Below are positions 6,203 through 6,691 of a DNA stretch of 6,691 bases, piece by piece. Positions within the stretch are counted from its first letter, which is position 1, and every line of letters starts with the position of its first letter. Source of the DNA: CAZVYN01 sp964631125 (GTDB taxonomy: Bacteria > Eisenbacteria > RBG-16-71-46 > CAIMUX01); NCBI GenBank assembly GCA_964631125.1, contig CAZVYN010000121.1, forward strand, positions 1-6,691, written 5' to 3'. Under the pieces are notes generated by a model, which searched no databases, was not told the origin of the DNA, and saw only the letters and a list, made by a program, of their open reading frames with translations. The translations under genes were made by a program, and so were the position numbers.

Positions 6203-6569
6203 GAAAGCGCCCAACCCGAAGAGGCTCACACCGTCCCCGGAACTCATCCCGATGGAAGGCGCGGTGGAGAAGACGGCCGAGCTCGATCGGCTCATCCACG
6301 ACCGGCTGCGCCTCGGGATTCTCAGCGCCCTGGCGGTCAACGAGAGCTTCAGCTTTACCGAGCTCAAGAACCTCCTCAAGACGACGGACGGCAACCTCAG
6401 CGTCCACGCCCGCAAACTCGAAGAAGCCGGGTACGTCTCCTGCCGGAAGTCGTTTCAAGGGAGAGTCCCGCACACCGAGTACCGGCTGACGACGAACGGC
6501 CGCCGAGCGCTGCAGCGCTATCTCGATCACATGGAAGCTCTCATCATCGCCACGCGGGGGCGGGCGTGA
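6195..6569 (+). CDS. Winged-helix transcriptional regulator (HTH_34-like)
   Basis: I chose the GTG at 6195 because GAGG (6184-6187) lies seven bases upstream and the start overlaps the preceding stop by 8 bases. A later ATG at 6252 would drop an unstructured 19-residue lead. The product has 124 residues: ELDRLIHDRLRLGILSALAV (29-48), FTELKNLLKTTDGNLSVHAR (64-83 region, recognition helix), KLEEAGYVSCRKSFQGRVPH with the wing, then TEYRLTTNGRRALQRYL. This is the pattern of the PF13601-type winged-helix domain (LDrxIHxpxRLxIL, LTxGNLSxHxrKLEexGYV, YxLTxxGRxAL), a MarR/ArsR-like dimeric DNA-binding protein. No effector domain or metal-binding cysteine set is visible. It most likely represses its own operon. 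The family is secure; the target is inference. Confidence 0.9.
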   Translation: MGKKAPNPKRLTPSPELIPMEGAVEKTAELDRLIHDRLRLGILSALAVNESFSFTELKNLLKTTDGNLSVHARKLEEAGYVSCRKSFQGRVPHTEYRLTTNGRRALQRYLDHMEALIIATRGRA

Positions 6570-6572
6570 CGT

Positions 6573-6610
6573 GCGCCGAAGCGCCGCTTCGAGCGCATTA
6601 TTGTTGATTG
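6573..6610 (+). terminator. Candidate Rho-independent terminator after the regulator
   Basis: The stem CGAAGC-GCC-GCTTCG (6577-6591) is extended by GCGC pairing (6573-6576 with 6593-6596, one bulged A) and followed by ATTATTGTTGATTG. It starts three bases after the regulator's TGA. The tail is T-rich but not a clean U run, so strength is uncertain. Confidence 0.55.
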
Positions 6611-6612
6611 TC

Positions 6613-6632
6613 ACTTTGCCGTGTAAAGTACT
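6613..6632. promoter_or_regulatory. AT-rich dyad resembling the operator at 5547-5572
   Basis: ACTTT-N7-AAAGT (6613-6629) runs into AAAGTACT (6625-6632), the same eight bases found at 5564-5571. It probably marks the regulatory region of a gene right of the window, or a second site for the regulator at 6195. The repeat array begins inside it. Confidence 0.4.
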
Positions 6633-6691
6633 CTGCGTACTCTGCGTACTCTGCGTACTCTGCGTACTCTGCGTACTCTGCGTACTCTGCG
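6629..6691 (+). repeat. 9-bp tandem repeat, seven perfect copies, running off the window
   Basis: TACTCTGCG is repeated without a mismatch at 6629-6637, 6638-6646, 6647-6655, 6656-6664, 6665-6673, 6674-6682 and 6683-6691. The sequence ends exactly on a copy boundary, so the true copy number is unknown. Each unit boundary recreates GTAC, and TACTCT also occurs in the operator region at 5551-5556. Perfect copies imply recent expansion or an assembly end. Confidence 0.95.

Noticed and set aside
5555..6415. Long minus-strand open frame of 286 codons
   Set aside because: It lies antisense to the intact membrane protein and regulator. Its composition (runs of Arg, Glu and His) is the usual shadow of G+C-rich codon bias.
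6629..6691. CRISPR-like array
   Set aside because: The copies are head to tail without spacers and the unit is only 9 bp. It is a simple tandem repeat.
1..6691. Mobile element or defence system
   Set aside because: No transposase, integrase, phage, toxin-antitoxin, restriction or reverse transcriptase motif was found in any frame. The broken genes lack flanking insertion sequences or target duplications.

Overview
The window is G+C-rich (about two thirds G+C by eye), compact bacterial DNA with genes on both strands. No rRNA, tRNA or CRISPR array is visible. The left end carries the C-terminus of a large exported protein ending in a FlgD-type Ig-like domain. Such tails are common in FCB-group and related soil or sediment lineages such as Gemmatimonadota and Candidatus Eisenbacteria. 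The right end carries a membrane protein plus winged-helix regulator pair. I would guess an uncultured aerobic soil or sediment bacterium, but taxonomy cannot be fixed from this stretch. The window ends exactly on a copy boundary of a 9-bp tandem repeat and begins close to a 12-bp tandem repeat, which suggests a short metagenomic contig.

Layout, left to right: exported FlgD-Ig protein, 5'-truncated (+, 3-632); unrecognised gene with two apparent frameshifts (-, 652-1056); aconitase remnant keeping only the C-terminal swivel domain plus a possible N-terminal stub (-, 1053-1758); intergenic block with a 12-bp repeat and a hairpin (1759-2065); intact AhpD/carboxymuconolactone-decarboxylase-like protein (+, 2066-2422); tryptophanyl-tRNA synthetase with an internal deletion (+, 2493-3283); hemerythrin-like N-terminus fused to a membrane-protein C-terminus (-, 3280-3654); intact type II NADH dehydrogenase (-, 3761-5008); AlkA fragment (-, 5021-5245) joined to a cupin N-terminus (-, 5244-5444); divergent regulatory region with AT-rich dyads; intact six-helix membrane protein (+, 5606-6202) overlapping an intact winged-helix regulator (+, 6195-6569); candidate terminator; then seven perfect copies of a 9-bp repeat running off the window.

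The most unusual property is how many genes are broken by loss of internal sequence. Aconitase, TrpRS, the hemerythrin/membrane fusion and the cupin/AlkA fusion each look like a same-strand join across missing DNA. They lie next to genes that are fully intact (AhpD-like, NDH-2, membrane protein, regulator). TrpRS and aconitase are normally indispensable, so this is either strong local decay of redundant copies or an assembly that skipped DNA; reads would decide. A 28-bp perfect inverted repeat links the AlkA fragment to the frameshifted gene 4 kb away.

The genes do not form one pathway. NDH-2, the hemerythrin stub and the AhpD-like protein fit aerobic respiration and redox defence. The membrane protein and regulator form a self-contained, probably autoregulated two-gene operon flanked on both sides by related AAAGTACT motifs. 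I see no convincing new defence or mobile system.
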